The notes: a model not told the origin generated them from the letters alone. A DNA stretch of 64,000 nucleotides from Arthrobacter zhaoxinii (GCF_025244925.1 NZ_CP104275.1:1922001-1986000), one strand, 5' to 3'. Positions 36,439-47,300 are shown, counted from the stretch's first letter. Program-made: numbers and translations.

Positions 36439-36463
36439 AAGTTGAGTGACATCGACTCAACTT
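36439..36463. promoter_or_regulatory. HAIR-like element (HspR site) of hsp20
   Basis: Perfect 9-bp inverted repeat AAGTTGAGT-N7-ACTCAACTT. The core TTGAGT-N7-ACTCAA matches the HAIR consensus CTTGAGT-N7-ACTCAAG except for one symmetric base in each arm. It lies 11 bases after the CIRCE element. Confidence 0.8.
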
Positions 36464-36497
36464 TGGAACTGAATCTTGAAAAGGAGTTGGTACCACC

Positions 36498-36965
36498 ATG
36501 GCTATGAAGTTTGATCCGTTCCAGGAACTGGACCGTATGACTCAGGCACTGCGCGGCGAAGGAACTCTGCGCGGCATGCCCATGGACCTTTACCGGCAGG
36601 GCGACCAGTACATCCTCGCAGCCGACCTCCCGGGGATCGATCCCGGTTCCATCGACATTGACGTTGATGGCCAGCTGCTCACCATCCGCGCCCAGCGCAC
36701 GCTGCAGAACACGGACGGCGTCAAATGGCTGACCCGTGAACGTGAAAGCGGTTCCTTCCTGCGCCAGCTGAACCTGGGCCAGGGCATCGACACCGAAAAG
36801 ATCTCCGCACAGTATGAGAACGGTGTCCTCAGTGTCATCATCCCTGTGGTTGAGCGGGCCAAGCCCCGCAAGATCGCGGTCCAGACGTCGTCCGAAAGCA
36901 CGGCGATCAGGGGCGAAACCGCAGCCGAGGGCAAAGACGACGCCCGTGAAGCCGTTCAGGCATAG
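36498..36965 (+). CDS. Small heat-shock protein, Hsp20/alpha-crystallin family
   Basis: ATP-independent holdase of 155 residues. It starts MAMKFDPFQELDRM. The alpha-crystallin domain spans about residues 32–130 (YILAADLPGIDPGSIDIDVDGQLLTIRA, with ESGSFLRQLNLGQGID and YENGVLSVIIPV). The C-terminal tail is acidic and variable; the I-x-I motif is not obvious. AAGGAG lies 11 bases upstream of the ATG. Two different heat-shock operators precede it, so it is likely under both HrcA and HspR. Confidence 0.94.
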   Translation: MAMKFDPFQELDRMTQALRGEGTLRGMPMDLYRQGDQYILAADLPGIDPGSIDIDVDGQLLTIRAQRTLQNTDGVKWLTRERESGSFLRQLNLGQGIDTEKISAQYENGVLSVIIPVVERAKPRKIAVQTSSESTAIRGETAAEGKDDAREAVQA

Positions 36966-36982
36966 ATAAACAGATCCACCGT

Positions 36983-37012
36983 CGAAGGGCTCCGGATATC
37001 CGGAGCCCTTCG
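36983..37012 (+). terminator. Probable terminator of hsp20
   Basis: Perfect 13-bp stem CGAAGGGCTCCGG/CCGGAGCCCTTCG around ATAT, 17 bases past the hsp20 stop. No clear T run follows. The next 220 bases up to 37234 show no gene. Confidence 0.55.
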
Positions 37013-37234
37013 TCGTGTGGGCAATTCGTACCGGCAGTCCGCACCGGCGGTTCTCACCTGCCGCCGGTGGCCACTCCCCGTGGCCAACTTCACCCCGATT
37101 CCGGTCAGGTTGCCTGTCAGCGGCGCAGGATACTGGGAAATGTACGCCATCAAACCGAGTCGGCCCGGGGCGGAATGCAAGGCACTTTAAACTGCAGCCG
37201 ACAGATCCCGGCCGCCACGAAAGGGGACGCAGCG

Positions 37235-37384
37235 ATGAGGCTGCCGATAGTCAACCATCGGAACTGGATGATCCATGGAGTACCCCGTGGACTCCTCGGG
37301 CAGCTGTCCCGGCTGGGCGGGGCGGCCCAGCTGGCGCTGCTTTCCCTGCTCGGCGCCGGCGCCGTCCTGCTCGAACTGCTGTAG
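37235..37384 (+). CDS. Hypothetical 49-residue hydrophobic peptide
   Basis: ATG preceded by AAGGGG at eight bases. The N-terminal half is polar (MRLPIVNHRNWMIHG). The C-terminal half is a hydrophobic Leu/Ala-rich helix of about 20 residues ending LLELL. Convergent with priA. It may be a small membrane peptide; no family is recognised. Confidence 0.42.
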   Translation: MRLPIVNHRNWMIHGVPRGLLGQLSRLGGAAQLALLSLLGAGAVLLELL

Positions 37385-37413
37385 GCCTACTGCACTGCTG
37401 TAGGCCTTCTGCG

Positions 37414-39612
37414 CTAGAGAACGTCTGTTCCGTCCACCCGGATGTAGACGGGATCACCGGTGCGGCGGGCCGAGGCAGCAGCTTTGGTGGAACGCAGCGC
37501 CGCGGTAATCGCCGGAGCTGCCGCGTAGGGGAAAAACAGCAGTGTCCGGTAGCGTCCGCCCGTTCCGCCCAGCTGGCCGTCCGGGCCGTCGCGGCGGGTG
37601 CTGTTTCCCGGCGGCGGAACAACCGGAGGCGCAAGCGGCGCCGGTCCCACCGCCCGGACCCCCTCAGGAAGCCCAAGCCTGGTCACGAAGGCATCAAGTC
37701 CCTCGCGCGAACCGGTGAGTTCGGCATACCGCACGGCAGGAGGCAGCCCCAGCTCGCGCCGCAGCTCCAGTTCCCGTTCCGCCGCCGACGCCGGATCCCA
37801 CCGAAGCAGGTGCCCGACCGTTGACGAGTCGTCGGCCGTGACCACCACCAGCCCCTTTTCCGCGGCAGGCCGTACGAGCGCTGCAGCGGTGAACCAGCGG
37901 CGCAGGGTGTCCTCCCCTGCCCGCAGCGATTCGCGTGACAGCATCGCGTTGCCGTCCAGCAGGATGGCGGCGGCGTAGCCGCGCGGTGCTACGGGTTCAG
38001 CGCCGGGGGTGGCAACCACCAGCGCAGGAGCGTCCGGGATCTCGGTCCGGACATGGTCGCCGGCGGAGGAGATCACAGTGGTGGAGGGGAAAGCACGTCC
38101 CAGCTCCTCGGCGGTACGGCCGGCACCTGCAGTGGACCCGCGCAGATGCGTTCCCCCGCAGTTGCTGCAGTGCCACATCGGCTCCGGCCGTCCGCACCAG
38201 CGGCAGGCAGGAATGCCGTTCCTGCTGGCCAGCCCGAGCGGACCGGAGCAGTTCCGGCAGCGGGCAGGTTCTCGGCAGTCCTGGCAGGACAGCGCCGGCG
38301 AAAAACCGGTACGCGCCACCTGGACCAGGACCGGGCCGCGGGTCAGCCCGTCCTGGGTTGCTTTCCATGCTGCATGCGGAATCCGGGCACGCGCAGCCAG
38401 CGGGTCCCGTTCCATCGTGAAGGAGTCGGTGGTGCTGACCACACGCGGGGCGTGGGCACGGACAGTGGAACGTTCCGCGGCAATCCCGGCCGCCCAGCCG
38501 CTGGCGACCAGCCGCTGCGCCTCCGTGCTTCGTGAATGCGACGCGAGAAGCAGGGCGGCATCCTCCAGTTCGGCACGCAGCAGCAAGACGTCCCGGGCGT
38601 GCTGGTAGGGCGCCCGCTGTTCGGCGTGCAGATCATCGGCATCGTCCCAGATGACCGCCAGGCCCAGTTCCTGCACGGGTGCATACGCTGCCGAGCGTGT
38701 CCCGATAGCAACGCGGACGTCACCGTGCAGCAGCTGCAGGAAGCTGCGGTAACGCGGGGTAGGGCCGTCTTCTGCGGTCAGCCGGACAAAGGCCTTCGCC
38801 CCGATCCGGGCGGTCAGCGCCGACTGCAGCCGGGCCAGGTCCTTGTTGTCGGGAACGACGACGACGGCGCCGCGGCCGGAGAGCAAAGTGGACCGGACCG
38901 CTTCGGCAATTTCGGCCGGCCAGTCCTGCGGACCGTATCCGCCGAGCGAGGACAGCACCGCGCGCGGGCTGTGCCCGGCAGCAAGATGCGTAAGGAAGCG
39001 GGGTCCGTGCGGGTACCGGGCAAGCGGATTGACCCCGGCGCCTTCAGGCCCCGGTGTCGGTCCTGCGGGAGCCGGAGGCGGTCCTGCGGGTCCCGGTGTC
39101 GGTCCTGCGGGAGTCGCCCCGGCTTCCGCCCCGGCACCTATGGACCCGGCCGCCGACCGCGCCTCCGGAGTGAACTCCTTGTCCACGCGGGCCGCACGCG
39201 GCGGAATAGCTACCCGCAGGACGTCATGCACGGTGCCCGCGTAACGGGCCGCGACCGCTTCCGCCAGGCGCAGAATCTGCGGCGAAAGGACGGGCTGCGG
39301 GGAAATCACCTTGCCCAGGGGCATCAGGCGTGCGGCGGTGTCCGCTTCGGCCACACGCGCAGTGATGAAGCCGGGAAGTTCCTGGCCGCCGAACCGGACC
39401 TTGACCCGGGCGCCCGCAACGGCGTCGGCCTCGAGATCGGCAGGGACCAAGTAGTCGAAGGGGCGGTCCAGATGCGGCAGCGGGGAATCCAGGAGCACGC
39501 GGGCAATCGGCAGGGCGGAAGCCGGCTGGGCCTTGCCCGCCGGTTTGGCTGACGGCGTGAAGCCGTGCAGCAGTGACAGCTGCACGGCCTCCCCGGAAGA
39601 GTCCCCGCCCAT
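37414..39612 (-). CDS. priA: Primosomal protein N' (PriA), actinobacterial type
   Basis: Replication-restart protein, 732 residues. The N-terminal 3'-DNA-binding domain includes ARVLLDSPLPHLDRPFDYLVP. A Pro/Gly/Ala-rich insertion with a repeated PAGPTPGP-like unit lies at about 155–195. Helicase motifs are degenerate: no GxGKT Walker A is seen, and the DEAH position reads WDDADD. Eight zinc-ligand cysteines are kept (CQDC, CRNC, CRWC, CSNC). Loss of the ATPase motif is typical of actinobacterial PriA, so it probably recruits rather than unwinds. It follows metK by nine bases. Confidence 0.88.
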   Translation of the reverse strand: MGGDSSGEAVQLSLLHGFTPSAKPAGKAQPASALPIARVLLDSPLPHLDRPFDYLVPADLEADAVAGARVKVRFGGQELPGFITARVAEADTAARLMPLGKVISPQPVLSPQILRLAEAVAARYAGTVHDVLRVAIPPRAARVDKEFTPEARSAAGSIGAGAEAGATPAGPTPGPAGPPPAPAGPTPGPEGAGVNPLARYPHGPRFLTHLAAGHSPRAVLSSLGGYGPQDWPAEIAEAVRSTLLSGRGAVVVVPDNKDLARLQSALTARIGAKAFVRLTAEDGPTPRYRSFLQLLHGDVRVAIGTRSAAYAPVQELGLAVIWDDADDLHAEQRAPYQHARDVLLLRAELEDAALLLASHSRSTEAQRLVASGWAAGIAAERSTVRAHAPRVVSTTDSFTMERDPLAARARIPHAAWKATQDGLTRGPVLVQVARTGFSPALSCQDCREPARCRNCSGPLGLASRNGIPACRWCGRPEPMWHCSNCGGTHLRGSTAGAGRTAEELGRAFPSTTVISSAGDHVRTEIPDAPALVVATPGAEPVAPRGYAAAILLDGNAMLSRESLRAGEDTLRRWFTAAALVRPAAEKGLVVVTADDSSTVGHLLRWDPASAAERELELRRELGLPPAVRYAELTGSREGLDAFVTRLGLPEGVRAVGPAPLAPPVVPPPGNSTRRDGPDGQLGGTGGRYRTLLFFPYAAAPAITAALRSTKAAASARRTGDPVYIRVDGTDVL

Positions 39613-39621
39613 GGCCGGCGG

Positions 39622-40845
39622 CTACAGGTTGAAGTAGCTGCGGAGATCCTCGACCTTGTCCTTGCGCTCCCAGGTGAAGCCTTCGTCCTCGCGGCCGAAG
39701 TGGCCGTGGGCGGCAGTCCGCTGGTAGATGGGACGCTTGAGGTCCAGGCCGTTGATGATGCCCAGCGGGCGCAGGTCGAAGACTTCCTGGATGGCGTCGG
39801 CAATGCGTGCCGGATCCACCGTCTCCGTGCCGAAGGTCTCGACGTAGATTCCCACGGGGCGGGCCATGCCGATGGCATAGGCGATCTGGATTTCCGCGCG
39901 CCGGGCCAGGCCGGCGGCCACGACGTTTTTGGCTACCCAGCGCATGGCGTAGGCCGCGGAACGGTCCACCTTGCTCGGATCCTTGCCGCTGAAGGCGCCG
40001 CCGCCGTGGCGGGCGAAGCCGCCGTAGGTGTCGACGATGATCTTGCGGCCGGTGAGGCCGGCATCGCCCACGGGGCCGCCGATAACGAACGGTCCGCCCG
40101 GGTTGATGATGTGCTCGACGTTGGAGATGTCCAGGTCGGTGCCGGCCAGGACCGGGTTGACCACGTACTGGACCATGTCGGCGCGCAGCTGCTCAAGGTC
40201 CAGTTCGGCGGCGTGCTGCGTGGAGACGACCACGGAGTCCACGGAAACCGGCCGGTCGCCGTCGTAGCCGACAGTGACCTGGGTCTTGCCGTCCGGGCGC
40301 AGGTACGGCAGGGTGCCGTCCTTGCGGACGGTGGTGAGGCGTTCGGAGAGACGGTGCGCCAGCCAGATAGGCGTGGGCATCAGCACCGAGGTCTCGTCGC
40401 TGGCGTAGCCGAACATGATGCCCTGGTCCCCCGCACCCTGGGCGTCGTAGGGATCCACGACCTTCCCGGTCCGGTTCTCCAGGGAGTTGAAGACGCCCGA
40501 AGCGATTTCCGGGGACTGCTGGCCGATGGAGACGGACACTCCGCAGCGGGCGCCGTCGAATCCGTTGGCCGACGAGTCGTAGCCGATGTCGAGGATGGTG
40601 TCGCGGACCAGCTGCGGGATTTCAACGTACCCCTCGGTGGTCACTTCCCCGGCGACGTGCACCAGGCCGGTGGTTACCAGGGTTTCGACGGCTACCCGGG
40701 ACTCCGGGTCAACCTTCAGCAGGCCGTCGAGGATGGCGTCACTGATCTGGTCGCAGATTTTGTCCGGGTGTCCCTCAGTGACGGATTCCGAGGTGAAAAG
40801 GCGCAGGTTCGACTGCGGCTTAGAGGGGGAAGAAGTAGAAGTCAC
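39622..40845 (-). CDS. metK: S-adenosylmethionine synthase
   Basis: Makes SAM from methionine and ATP, 407 residues from GTG 40845 ([20 protein letters not shown]); the open frame upstream has no family similarity. Signatures: [30 protein letters not shown] and [19 protein letters not shown]. Cotranscribed with coaBC upstream and priA downstream. Confidence 0.96.
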   Translation of the reverse strand: MTSTSSPSKPQSNLRLFTSESVTEGHPDKICDQISDAILDGLLKVDPESRVAVETLVTTGLVHVAGEVTTEGYVEIPQLVRDTILDIGYDSSANGFDGARCGVSVSIGQQSPEIASGVFNSLENRTGKVVDPYDAQGAGDQGIMFGYASDETSVLMPTPIWLAHRLSERLTTVRKDGTLPYLRPDGKTQVTVGYDGDRPVSVDSVVVSTQHAAELDLEQLRADMVQYVVNPVLAGTDLDISNVEHIINPGGPFVIGGPVGDAGLTGRKIIVDTYGGFARHGGGAFSGKDPSKVDRSAAYAMRWVAKNVVAAGLARRAEIQIAYAIGMARPVGIYVETFGTETVDPARIADAIQEVFDLRPLGIINGLDLKRPIYQRTAAHGHFGREDEGFTWERKDKVEDLRSYFNL

Positions 40846-40901
40846 GGGATTTACTCTACCGGGCCGCACCCACCATCAACGTACGTGGCCCGCGTGCGGC
40901 G

Positions 40902-42149
40902 TCAGGAGCGGCGGGCAGCGAGTTCGGCGGTAATGCGCGCGAGAATGCGTGCCGAAACCTCGGCTTTGGTGCCGGCGGCGCTTTCGACGGCGTCCTCCGC
41001 GGAATCGGCCGGTGAGAGAATCCTCACTTCGGTTTCGTCCTGGCCGAAGACCAGGGATTTGCCGACCCGGTTGAGGACCAGCAGGTCGCAGCCTTTGCGG
41101 GCGAGTTTCTTACGGCCGTACTCGAGCACATCGGAGGTGGCGTCTCCGGTTTCGGCGGCGAAGCCGACAATGAGCGCGGGGGTACCGGTTCCGGATTCGT
41201 CCCGGGCGTGGACGAGTTCCTGCAGGATGTCCGGGTTCCGGACGAGCGTGATGACGGGATCCGCCTCGTCGTCGCGCTTCTTGATCTTGGTCTCCACCAC
41301 CTGTGCGGGGCGGAAATCCGCCACGGCAGCGGCCATGATGACGACGTCGGAGTCCGCTGCGGCCTGATGGGCGGCGGTACGCAGTTCAAGGGCTGTTTCG
41401 ACGCGGATCAGTTCGACGCCGTCCGGTGCGGGAACGTCCATGTGTGCGGCAATGAGCCGCACCCGGGCTCCGGCCGCCAGGGCTGCTACGGCCAGCGCCG
41501 TGCCCTGCTTTCCGGAGGAGCGGTTGCCGAGGAACCGTACCGGGTCCAGCGGCTCACGGGTGCCGCCGGCAGTGATGGTGACCGTGGTGCCGGCCAGCGC
41601 GCCGGGGGCGGCAGCCGGCCGGGATGCTTCGACTGCGGCCAGCGCAGCTGTGAAGATATCCTCAGGTTCCGGCAGGCGGCCGGGGCCGGTGTCCTTGCCG
41701 GTGAGCCGCCCGGTCGCGGGTTCCAGCACCACCGCTCCCCTGCTGCGCAGGGTGGCAACGTTGGCGGTGGTGGCGGGATGCGCCCACATCTCGGTGTGCA
41801 TGGCCGGGGCGAAAACCACCGGCCCGCGGGCCATGAGCAGGGTGTTGGTCAGCAGGTCGTTCGCCTGTCCCCCGGCAGCCCGGGCCAGCAGGTCGGCCGT
41901 GGCAGGGGCCACCACGATCAGATCCGCTTCGTGGCCGAGCCGCACGTGGTTGACCTTCTCCACCTCGTCAAAGACGGAGGAGGAGACGGAGTTGCCCGAG
42001 AGTGCCTCCCAGGTGGCAACCCCGACGAACTGCTTGGAGGATTCGGTGGGGACAACGGTGACGTTGTGCCCGGCCTCCGTGAAGAGCCGCAGCAGCAACG
42101 CGGCCTTGTAGGCGGCAATACCGCCGCCGACGCCCAGGACTACGCGCAC
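40902..42149 (-). CDS. coaBC: Bifunctional phosphopantothenoylcysteine decarboxylase/phosphopantothenate–cysteine ligase
   Basis: Two steps of coenzyme A synthesis, 415 residues. The N-terminal flavodoxin-like CoaC domain (about 1–180) starts VVLGVGGGIAAYKA and has PAMHTEMWAHPAT. The C-terminal CoaB domain (about 190–415) has TAGGTREPLDPVRFLGNRSSGKQG. The GTG start follows a GGGGGAAGG site. It lies between rpoZ and metK, as is usual in actinobacteria. Confidence 0.95.
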   Translation of the reverse strand: MRVVLGVGGGIAAYKAALLLRLFTEAGHNVTVVPTESSKQFVGVATWEALSGNSVSSSVFDEVEKVNHVRLGHEADLIVVAPATADLLARAAGGQANDLLTNTLLMARGPVVFAPAMHTEMWAHPATTANVATLRSRGAVVLEPATGRLTGKDTGPGRLPEPEDIFTAALAAVEASRPAAAPGALAGTTVTITAGGTREPLDPVRFLGNRSSGKQGTALAVAALAAGARVRLIAAHMDVPAPDGVELIRVETALELRTAAHQAAADSDVVIMAAAVADFRPAQVVETKIKKRDDEADPVITLVRNPDILQELVHARDESGTGTPALIVGFAAETGDATSDVLEYGRKKLARKGCDLLVLNRVGKSLVFGQDETEVRILSPADSAEDAVESAAGTKAEVSARILARITAELAARRS

Positions 42150-42174
42150 GCTGCTGCCTTCCCCCGTGTTGGCT

Positions 42175-42426
42175 TTATTCGGCGTTCTCGTTCGGGCGCA
42201 CTACGAGCATGCCGTCGTTGATCTCGCGCAGGGCGATGGACAGCGGCTTTTCGTTCAGCTTGGTTTCCACCAGCGGGCCGACGTACTCGAACAGGCCCTC
42301 GTGCAGCTGGGAGTAGTAGGCGTTGATCTGGCGGGCGCGCTTGGCACCGTAGATGACCAGCGCGTACTTGGAATCTGCTGCTTCGAGCAGGTCGTCGATC
42401 GGCGGGTTGATGATGCCTTCAGACAC
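42175..42426 (-). CDS. rpoZ: DNA-directed RNA polymerase omega subunit
   Basis: Small RNA polymerase assembly subunit, 83 residues from GTG 42426, which has TTGGAG six bases upstream; TTG 42438 is an in-frame alternative. Family features: [33 protein letters not shown] and [10 protein letters not shown]. Confidence 0.93.
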   Translation of the reverse strand: MSEGIINPPIDDLLEAADSKYALVIYGAKRARQINAYYSQLHEGLFEYVGPLVETKLNEKPLSIALREINDGMLVVRPNENAE

Positions 42427-42464
42427 AGGGTTCTCCAAAATTCTTGAACGGGATTCGCGGTTTG

Positions 42465-43034
42465 TCAGCGCGTGCGCGGACTGATTCCCATGAGTGATAC
42501 AAGCTCAGCTGCAGCCCGCTGGACGTCATCATTAATGACGGTGTGATCGAACTCGGACTCGGCAGCAAGTTCCAGTTTAGCTGTTTCCAGCCGTTGCTGC
42601 TGCTCTTCGGGTGTTTCAGTTCCGCGTCCGACCAGCCGGCGGACCATTTCGTCCCACGATGGCGGGGCCAGGAACACGAAATTTGCCTCCGGCATGGACT
42701 TCTTGACCTGCCGGGCGCCCTGCAGATCGATCTCCAGCAGGACGCTGCGCCCCTCGGCCATGGCTGCTTCGACGGTGCGGCGCAGAGTGCCGTACCGGTT
42801 GCGCCCGTGGACTACTGCCCACTCAAGCATCTGGTCCTGTTCGATCATGGCGTCGAATTCCTCGGCGCTGACGAAGAAGTAATGCACACCGTCTTCTTCA
42901 CCCGGCCGGGGCGCACGCGTGGTGGCCGATACGGAAAGCCAGACCTCGGGATAGTTGTCCCGGATATAGGTGGATACAGTGCCTTTGCCAACTGCGGTTG
43001 GACCTGCAAGAACTGTCAGCCGCGGTTGCGACAC
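42465..43034 (-). CDS. gmk: Guanylate kinase
   Basis: Phosphorylates GMP to GDP. It has 189 residues from GTG 43034, where TGAGG lies five bases upstream; GTG 43049 is an alternative. The P-loop reads GPTAVGKGT. The GMP-binding [19 protein letters not shown] and [12 protein letters not shown] segments are present. It is located between mihF and rpoZ. Confidence 0.95.
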   Translation of the reverse strand: MSQPRLTVLAGPTAVGKGTVSTYIRDNYPEVWLSVSATTRAPRPGEEDGVHYFFVSAEEFDAMIEQDQMLEWAVVHGRNRYGTLRRTVEAAMAEGRSVLLEIDLQGARQVKKSMPEANFVFLAPPSWDEMVRRLVGRGTETPEEQQQRLETAKLELAAESEFDHTVINDDVQRAAAELVSLMGISPRTR

Positions 43035-43060
43035 GTAGACCTCATTCACTCGTTATTACT

Positions 43061-43378
43061 TCAATGGTTGTCCAGCAGGTCGATCAGCGCCTTGCGCTGA
43101 TGCACGCCCAGCCCCCGGACCCGGCGGGTGGGCGCAATACCTACCGTAGCCATTATTCCAGCTGCGCGGCGCTCCCCGACACCAGGCAGGGCACGCAGCA
43201 GATCCATGACCTTGAGCCGGCCTACCGCTTCCTCCCCTGAACGGGACAGGATGACCTCTTCGATGCTGAGGTCGCCGGACTTGATTCGTGACTTCACCTC
43301 GGCACGGACTGCGCGGGCCGCAGTGGCCTTTTCGCGGGCCCGGGTACGCTCGGCTTCTGTCAGTGGCTTGAGGTTCAA
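43061..43378 (-). CDS. mihF: Integration host factor, actinobacterial type
   Basis: 105-residue nucleoid-associated, DNA-bending protein unrelated to IHF-alpha/beta. It contains IEEVILSRSGEEAVGRLKVMDLL and the helix-turn-helix-like LPGVGERRAAGIMATVGI, followed by RRVRGLGVHQRKALIDLL. The TTG start follows GGGAG at six bases. Its usual neighbour gmk follows. Confidence 0.94.
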   Translation of the reverse strand: MNLKPLTEAERTRAREKATAARAVRAEVKSRIKSGDLSIEEVILSRSGEEAVGRLKVMDLLRALPGVGERRAAGIMATVGIAPTRRVRGLGVHQRKALIDLLDNH

Positions 43379-43505
43379 GAGGCGCTCCCGGACGAAGACA
43401 AACCGCTGTCAGCGGCTCTGCTGGTAAGTTCCGAATAAGTTCCGAACCTATCCGCAAACGAAGCCCAATTGCAATGGACCCGCGCCGCAGCGGAAGACTC
43501 GTCGG

Positions 43506-44372
43506 CTAGCGTGCGGATGCCAGTTCCGCCCCGGTCCGCAGCGCCGCTTCCCGCAGGCTCCGGAGGTCTGGGCCGGCCCGCAGGATGCCGCGGCTCGAGG
43601 TGGCCAGGACGTTGGGGTAGGCCGCGGCGAAGGTTCGGCGCAGGTCCGCCGCCGTCGCGCCCTGTGCCCCCAGTCCCGGAGCCAGCAGCGGCGCCCGCGA
43701 GGCGGCGAGGTCGATGTCCAGGTCCGCCAGGGCAGTACCAACGGTTGCGCCGACCACCAGCCCCACGGAGCCCAGGTCAGGCTCCGCTCCCGCCTCCGGC
43801 CGGACGTTTTCCGCCGCTGCGGCATCAACTATCCGCGCGGCCACGGACCGGCTGTCCGGGCCGCCCGTGTGCTGGACGGACGCCCCTTCCGGATTCGAGG
43901 TCAGGGCGAGCACAAAAACGCCGCGGCCCGTTTCCGCGGCAAGGTCCAGGGCGGGCCGCAGGGACTCGAACCCGAGGTACGGACTGAGGGTCACGGCATC
44001 GGCCGCCAGCGGCGAACCGTCCCGGAGCCAGGCGTCAGCGTAGGCGGCCATCGTGGAGCCGATGTCTCCGCGCTTCGCGTCGGCAATGCTGAGCACCCCC
44101 GCGTCGGCACACTCCGCCAGCAGGCGTTCCAGGACCGCGATGCCGGTCGAACCGTGCCGTTCATACAACGCCACCTGCGGCTTCAGGGCGGCAACCTGCT
44201 CCCCCACCGCTTCCACAACGGTGCGGGAGAACCGCTCCAGCCCGGCGGCGTCGTCGTTCAACCCCCACTCAGCCAGCAGGCCGGGGTGCGGGTCGATGCC
44301 GACACACAGCTGCCCGCGGCGGTCCATCGCCGCGCGCAGCCGTGCACCGAAGGTTCTGCGGGGCTCAGACAC
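43506..44372 (-). CDS. pyrF: Orotidine 5'-phosphate decarboxylase (type 2)
   Basis: Last step of UMP synthesis, 288 residues. The catalytic DAKRGD motif lies at about residue 98–103 in [23 protein letters not shown] is near the N-terminus. The length fits the longer type-2 group found in actinobacteria. The GTG start overlaps the end of carB by eight bases. It is the last gene of the pyr operon. Confidence 0.95.
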   Translation of the reverse strand: MSEPRRTFGARLRAAMDRRGQLCVGIDPHPGLLAEWGLNDDAAGLERFSRTVVEAVGEQVAALKPQVALYERHGSTGIAVLERLLAECADAGVLSIADAKRGDIGSTMAAYADAWLRDGSPLAADAVTLSPYLGFESLRPALDLAAETGRGVFVLALTSNPEGASVQHTGGPDSRSVAARIVDAAAAENVRPEAGAEPDLGSVGLVVGATVGTALADLDIDLAASRAPLLAPGLGAQGATAADLRRTFAAAYPNVLATSSRGILRAGPDLRSLREAALRTGAELASAR

Positions 44373-47300
44373 CGGTGGCGGCCTTGAGCCGGGCCGCGTG
44401 TTCCTGCAGGGAGGTCACGTCCCATTCGTAGGACCGCATTGCTTCGATTGCCTGGACGGCAGCCCCGAACTCGGAGACGGTGGTGACCACGGGGCAGCCG
44501 ATGGAGGTGGCCGCTGCGCGGATCTCGTATCCGTCACCGCGGGCCTGACCGCCGGAAGGCGTGTTGACCACGAGGTTGATCTCGCCGGCGGTGATGAGGT
44601 CGACGACGGTCCCTTCCCCGTTCGGTCCCGCACCCTCGCCGACCTTGCGCACCACGGTGGCGGCAATGCCGTTGCGGCGCAGCACCTCGGCGGTGCCGCC
44701 CGTGGAGAGGATCTCGAACCCGAGGTCGCTCATCAGCTTCACCGGCATGATGATGGAGCGCTTGTCCCGGTTCGCCACGGAGACAAACACCTTGCCGGCG
44801 GTCGGCAGCGCGCTGTTCGCGGCGGCCTGGGACTTTGCGAACGCCGTATCGAAGTACTTGTCGATGCCCATAACCTCGCCGGTGGAACGCATTTCCGGGC
44901 CCAGCAGCGAGTCCACCACGGTGCCCTCAGGCGTGCGGAACCGGCTGAACGGCAGCACTGCCTCCTTCACGGCCACGGGTGCGTCCAGCGGCAGGGTGGA
45001 GCCGTCGCCGACGGCGGTCAGCTTCCCGGCCGCCCGCAGCTCGGCGATGCTGCTGCCGGTGCCGATCAGTGCCGCGGCCTTGGCCAGCTGGACACCGGTG
45101 GCCTTGGAGACAAACGGCACCGTGCGGGAGGCCCGCGGGTTGGCTTCAATGACGTAGAGGATGTCCGAGGCCAGCGCGAACTGGATGTTGATCAGGCCGC
45201 GGACGCCCACGCCGGCGGCGATCACCCGGGTGGCTTCGCGGACCCGGTCGATCACGTCGGTGCCGAAGGTGATGGGCGGCAGCACGCAGGCCGAGTCGCC
45301 GGAGTGGATACCGGCTTCCTCGATGTGCTCCATGATTCCGCCCACGTACAGGTCGGTGCCGTCGAAGAGCGCGTCGACGTCGATCTCGATGGCATCTTCC
45401 AGGAACCGGTCCACCAGGACGGGATGGTCCGGGGTGATCTCGGTGGCGTTGGTGATGTAGCGGGAGAGGTTGGCTTCGTCGTAGACGATTTCCATGCCGC
45501 GGCCGCCCAGGACATAGGACGGGCGGACCAGTACGGGGTAGCCGATCTCATCCGCGACCCGCTTGGCGTCCTCGAAGGAGACGGCGGTGCCGTTCTTCGG
45601 GGCGGTCAGGCCGCCCTCGTCCAGCACCTGCTGGAACGCCCCGCGGTGTTCGGCCAGGTCGATCGCAGCAGGCGAGGTGCCCAGGATCGGCACGCCGGCG
45701 TCGGCCAGGGCCTGCGCCAGCTTCAGCGGCGTCTGCCCGCCAAGCTGGACGAAGACGCCCAGGACACCGCCGGTGCGCTGCTCCGCGGCGATGACCTCCA
45801 AGACATCCTCCAAAGTCAGCGGTTCGAAGTAGAGCCGGTCGGAGATGTCATAGTCGGTGGACACGGTTTCCGGGTTGCAGTTGATCATCACGGTCTCGTG
45901 CCCGGCCTCGCGCAGGGCCATGGTCGCGTGGACGCAGGAGTAGTCGAACTCGATGCCCTGGCCGATCCGGTTCGGACCCGAGCCGAGGATGATGATGGAC
46001 GGCTTGGCGTGCTCGGCCACCTCGTCCTCCTCGTCGTAGGAGGAGTAGTGGTACGGGGTGTAGGCGGCGAATTCGGCGGCGCAGGTGTCCACGGTCTTGA
46101 AGACCGGGCGGACGTTCAGGGCGTGCCGGACACCGCGGACCACGGCTTCGGGGGTGTTGGTCAGCGCCCCGATCTGCTCGTCGGAGAAACCGTGCCGCTT
46201 GGCCAGGCGCAGGATGTCCTCGTTGACCGACGGCGTGGCGCGGATCTGCTCGGCGGTTTCGTTGATCAGCACCAGCTGGTCCAGGTACCAGGGGTCGATG
46301 CCCGTGGCTTCGAACAGCTCCTCGATGGAGGCTCCGCCCAGCAGCGCCTGCTGCACCTGCTGCAGCCGGGCGGTGGTGGGACGCCGGGACGCCTCAATGA
46401 GTCCGGGCACATCGGCGGCATCCACCGGATCGAAGGACAGCGAGGCGCCCCTCTGCTCCAGGGATCGCAGCGCCTTCTGCAGGGCCTCGGTGAAGTTGCG
46501 GCCGATCGCCATCGCCTCGCCCACGGACTTCATGGTGGTGGTCAGCGTGGGATCCGCGGCCGGGAACTTCTCGAAGGCGAACCGCGGAACCTTCACCACC
46601 ACGTAGTCAAGGGTGGGCTCGAACGACGCCGGGGTCTTCTTGGTGATGTCGTTCGGAATCTCGTCCAGGGTGTAGCCGAGGGAAAGCTTCGTGGCGATCT
46701 TGGCGATGGCGAAGCCGGTGGCCTTGGACGCCAGCGCCGAGGACCGGGAGACGCGCGGGTTCATTTCAATGACCACCACGCGGCCGGTGTCCGGTTCGAT
46801 GGCGAACTGGATGTTGCAGCCGCCGGTGTCCACCCCCACCTCGCGGATGACGGCGATCGCGATGTTGCGCAGCTTCTGGTATTCGCGGTCGGTGAGGGTC
46901 ATGGCCGGGGCCACGGTGATGGAATCCCCCGTGTGCACGCCCACCGGGTCGAAGTTCTCGATGGAGCAGACGACAACCACGTTGTCGTTCTTATCCCGCA
47001 TCATCTCCAGTTCGTATTCCTTCCAGCCCAGGATGCTCTCTTCGAGCAGCACCTCGGAGGTGGGGCTGTACTGGATGCCGGCACCGGCGATGCGGCGCAG
47101 GTCCTCGGCGTTGTAGGCCAGGCCGGAGCCGAGGCCGCCCATGGTGAAGGACGGCCGGACCACCATCGGGTAGCCCAGCACGTCGGCGGCGGCGAAGGCC
47201 TCGTCCATGCTGTGCACAATGATCGACTTCGCAGATTCGGCACCGCAGCGTTCGACGACGCCCTTGAATTTTTCGCGGTCCTCGCCGAGTTCGATCGCGG

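Noticed and set aside
43379..43505. Terminator after mihF-side DNA downstream of pyrF
   Set aside because: The only hairpin (CCGC/GCGG) is too short and lacks a convincing T run.
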